A stretch of 64,000 nucleotides of DNA from Rhodocyclaceae bacterium. GTDB taxonomy: Bacteria; Pseudomonadota; Gammaproteobacteria; Burkholderiales; Rhodocyclaceae. Of this stretch, positions 61,907 to 64,000 are shown piece by piece (position 1 is the first letter of the stretch; each line of letters opens with the position of its first letter). The stretch spans positions 124,001 to 188,000 of the forward strand of contig JADJEF010000003.1 in assembly GCA_016702335.1 (NCBI GenBank). Direction: 5' to 3'. A program made the translations under genes and the position numbers. The notes below the pieces were generated by a model, which saw nothing but the letters and a program-made list of their open reading frames with translations, was not told the origin of the DNA and ran no database searches.

Positions 61907-63502
61907 ATGGACATGACGACGTCTGTATTTTTGGTGGTCGACGATATCGAGACTATGCGCAAAGTCATCTCCAACCAGTTGCGCATGCTCGGGGCCAGCC
62001 AGATTCTGACCGCGAACAACGGTGTCGAAGCACTCAAAATACTCAAGCGACAGCATGTCAGCGTGGTGCTCTCTGACTGGAACATGCCACTGATGACCGG
62101 GCTGGAACTGCTCAAGGCCATGCGCGCTGACCCTGCGCTGTATCGGCTGCCGCTGGTGATGATCACCGCCGAGGCCGAACGTGCCCGCGTGGAAGAAGCG
62201 ATTGCCAACGGGGTAAGCAATCTTTTGGTAAAGCCCTACACCGTGGGCAGCCTTGCCGAGCGTATAGAAAAAGCCGTGCAAGCCACGCCGCGTCAGATAG
62301 CAAAACTTTCAGCGCCCTCAGCACGGCAGGCCCAAGGCTCAACACCCGTACCAGCACCCATGCCAACGGCGAACCGTGCTGCTGTCAGCGCGCCCAAAGA
62401 GCCGGCACCGCCACCGACAATCCTGATCGTCGACGACACCCCCGATAACCTGCAGTTGCTCTCCGAACTGTTTATGGACGACTACCGTGTGCGTGTCGCC
62501 GACAACGGGCAAAAAGCACTGGACATCTGTTTCTCGGATAAACCGCCAGACCTCGTGTTGCTTGACGTCATGATGCCGGGCATGGATGGCTTCGAGGTCG
62601 CGCGCCGCATGCGCGAGCACCCCAACGCCGAATCGACGCCGGTAATTTTCGTCACCGCCCTGACCACGCTCGATGCGCAGACCAAGGGGCTGGAACTCGG
62701 TGCGGTCGATTTTGTCAGCAAACCGATCGACCCCGATCTGCTCAAACCGCGCGTGCGCAACTTCATGCGCTATGTCGCCCTGCACAAGCAGTTGCAGGCC
62801 GAGTACGACGCGATGCTGATGCTGGCGCAATTGCGCGAAGACGTCGAGATGATCACGCGCCACGACATCAAGTCGCCGCTCGCGGGCATCATGACGCTAG
62901 TCCAGCCCCTGATCGAGGAGCAAGGCCTGAGTGCCGATCACACCGAGCGCCTGCGTCTGATCGAAGAGATGGCATTGCAGGCGCTCGACGTGGTCAACCT
63001 GACGACCGAGCTTTACAAGATTGAAACGGGCATCTTTGTGCTCGTTGCCCAGCCTGTGCTTCTTGGCGACATCCTGCGCCGCGTGGTCGATATCGCAAAA
63101 AGCACGTTTGCGGTGAAGCAACTGCAACTCTCGTTAGAACTGGGCGGGGCTACGCCCGAGACTCTGCAAGCGTTGGGTGATCCGCTTTTCTGCTACTCCA
63201 TCCTGCAGAACTTAATCAAAAACGCCTGCGAAGCCAGCCCGGACGGAGGCACCATCAGCGTCAGCCTGACGAACGAAGACCCGCTGAAAATTATCATCAG
63301 CAACACCGGGGCTGTGGTGGCTGATATTCGCGAACGCTTCTTTGAGAAGTTTGTCACGGCCGGCAAGGCGGGTGGCACAGGCATTGGCACCTACTCGGCC
63401 AAGTTGTTGATCGAGGCGCAAGGCGGACACATCCGCATGAAGGCTGACGATGACGATAACCGTACCGAGGTCATCGTCACACTGCCCAAGTTGGTGAAAT
63501 AG
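61907..63502 (+). CDS. REC-REC-histidine kinase fusion
   Basis: It has 531 residues. REC1 is CheY-like with Asp57 (VVLSDWNMPLMTGLELLKAMR); REC2 has Asp220 (LVLLDVMMPGMDGFEV) and resembles the receiver of the neighbouring HD-GYP protein (VDDTPDNL is shared). After a linker there is a HisKA-like helix with His319 (MITRHDIKSPLAGI) and a HATPase with QNLIKNACEASPDGGT and GGTGIGTYSAKLLIE. There is no membrane segment, so it is cytoplasmic and takes its input from other phosphoproteins. Confidence 0.9.
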   Translation: MDMTTSVFLVVDDIETMRKVISNQLRMLGASQILTANNGVEALKILKRQHVSVVLSDWNMPLMTGLELLKAMRADPALYRLPLVMITAEAERARVEEAIANGVSNLLVKPYTVGSLAERIEKAVQATPRQIAKLSAPSARQAQGSTPVPAPMPTANRAAVSAPKEPAPPPTILIVDDTPDNLQLLSELFMDDYRVRVADNGQKALDICFSDKPPDLVLLDVMMPGMDGFEVARRMREHPNAESTPVIFVTALTTLDAQTKGLELGAVDFVSKPIDPDLLKPRVRNFMRYVALHKQLQAEYDAMLMLAQLREDVEMITRHDIKSPLAGIMTLVQPLIEEQGLSADHTERLRLIEEMALQALDVVNLTTELYKIETGIFVLVAQPVLLGDILRRVVDIAKSTFAVKQLQLSLELGGATPETLQALGDPLFCYSILQNLIKNACEASPDGGTISVSLTNEDPLKIIISNTGAVVADIRERFFEKFVTAGKAGGTGIGTYSAKLLIEAQGGHIRMKADDDDNRTEVIVTLPKLVK

Positions 63503-63525
63503 AACGCAAGCCTCCGTCGGTAGGG

Positions 63526-64000
63526 TTAAAACGTCTCCCGAACTCGCCAGAAACGCGGAAAGCGCGGCACGCCGGTCGCTGTGAGTTCCTGATACCGGTA
63601 AGTAATGCGGGTGCCAAGCGGCGGCGGGGTGCGTCGAAGTGCATCAGGCAAACCACTGCCCAGGGCAAATTGCTTGCCCTCCGCGGTTTCCATCAGCAGC
63701 GCACCGGTCTTGCCGGTGAGTTTGCCGCGTCCTGGCACATAGCCCACGACCGTCGCCTCGGCGTCCTCAACGGGCTTGAGTTTCAGCAGAACGTCGCTGC
63801 GGCCGGTTACGTACGGTGCGTCGGCGCGATGCAACATCATGCCTTCAGCCCCCTGCGCAATCAGTCGCTGGTACAGGGCCAGCAGTTCCTTGTCATCGGC
63901 CACCCGCTGCTGCCGTATGGCACGCAGCCAAGGCACTTGCAGGCGGTCGGTCAGAGCAGCAAGGTGCGCGGCCCGCTCGGTAAAGTCACCGGGATGGCCG
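63526..64000 (-). CDS. ATP-dependent DNA ligase (5' part outside window)
   Basis: The frame stays open to the window edge (reading GHPGDFTERAAHL at its first visible residues). It has the adenylation-domain end (AQGAEGMMLHRADAPYVTGRSDVLLKLKP) with the motif IV Glu and motif V lysines, then a short OB domain ending RFPRFWRVRETF. The size fits the small LigE/Lig-type bacterial ATP ligases, which are often exported. It converges on the REC-REC kinase gene. Confidence 0.9.
   Translation of the reverse strand, partial: GHPGDFTERAAHLAALTDRLQVPWLRAIRQQRVADDKELLALYQRLIAQGAEGMMLHRADAPYVTGRSDVLLKLKPVEDAEATVVGYVPGRGKLTGKTGALLMETAEGKQFALGSGLPDALRRTPPPLGTRITYRYQELTATGVPRFPRFWRVRETF

Overview
This window looks like chromosomal DNA from a betaproteobacterium. 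The evidence is gene order and protein sequence: an S10/spc/alpha ribosomal block, the thrS-infC-rpmI-rplT-pheS-pheT-ihfA-merR-tRNA-Pro string, and a cysI-DUF934-cysH-cysD-cysN sulfate-assimilation operon divergent from a cysB-type regulator. I would guess Rhodocyclales or a neighbouring order, but the sequence alone does not fix the genus.

Layout: 1-10.4 kb is the ribosomal block from a truncated rpsC to rplQ, with secY and rpoA; infA is missing from its usual place between secY and rpmJ. 10.7-25.8 kb holds guaC, glucokinase, a Lys/Thr-repeat DUF2934 protein, and a full glycogen synthesis and breakdown cluster (glgB on the minus strand; glgC, a GH57 enzyme, glgP, pgi, glgA and malQ on the plus strand). 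26.0-33.5 kb is the translation/IHF cluster on the minus strand, ending in tRNA-Pro(GGG). An MFS transporter and greB follow. 35.4-43.8 kb is an accessory island: ccdAB, a DUF433/DUF5615 pair whose toxin carries a stop codon, a fragment of a calcium-binding repeat protein, a Tn5-like IS4-family element split by a decayed IS66-type element, a 5'-truncated group II intron, a DUF4160/DUF2442 pair between two copies of a 217-bp repeat, and remnants of a REP-associated tyrosine transposase (RAYT). 43.8-50.8 kb is sulfate assimilation with its regulator. 51.4-63.5 kb is a sensory cluster: two paralogous periplasmic binding proteins with a membrane histidine kinase on one strand, and on the other a 1606-residue hybrid kinase, an HD-GYP response regulator and a REC-REC-kinase protein. 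The window ends inside an ATP-dependent DNA ligase gene.

The most unusual signal is a dispersed 23-bp hairpin-forming repeat with 12 copies between 11.9 and 51.3 kb. Five copies lie inside the coding regions of glk, GH57, pgi, pheT and the DUF934 gene, without breaking the reading frame. Almost all variation falls in the predicted loop. Two copies bracket a RAYT C-terminal remnant in inverted orientation, which suggests a REP family spread by a RAYT and tolerated in protein loops. The sensory cluster, with binding proteins but no transporter, is the second candidate for an undescribed system.
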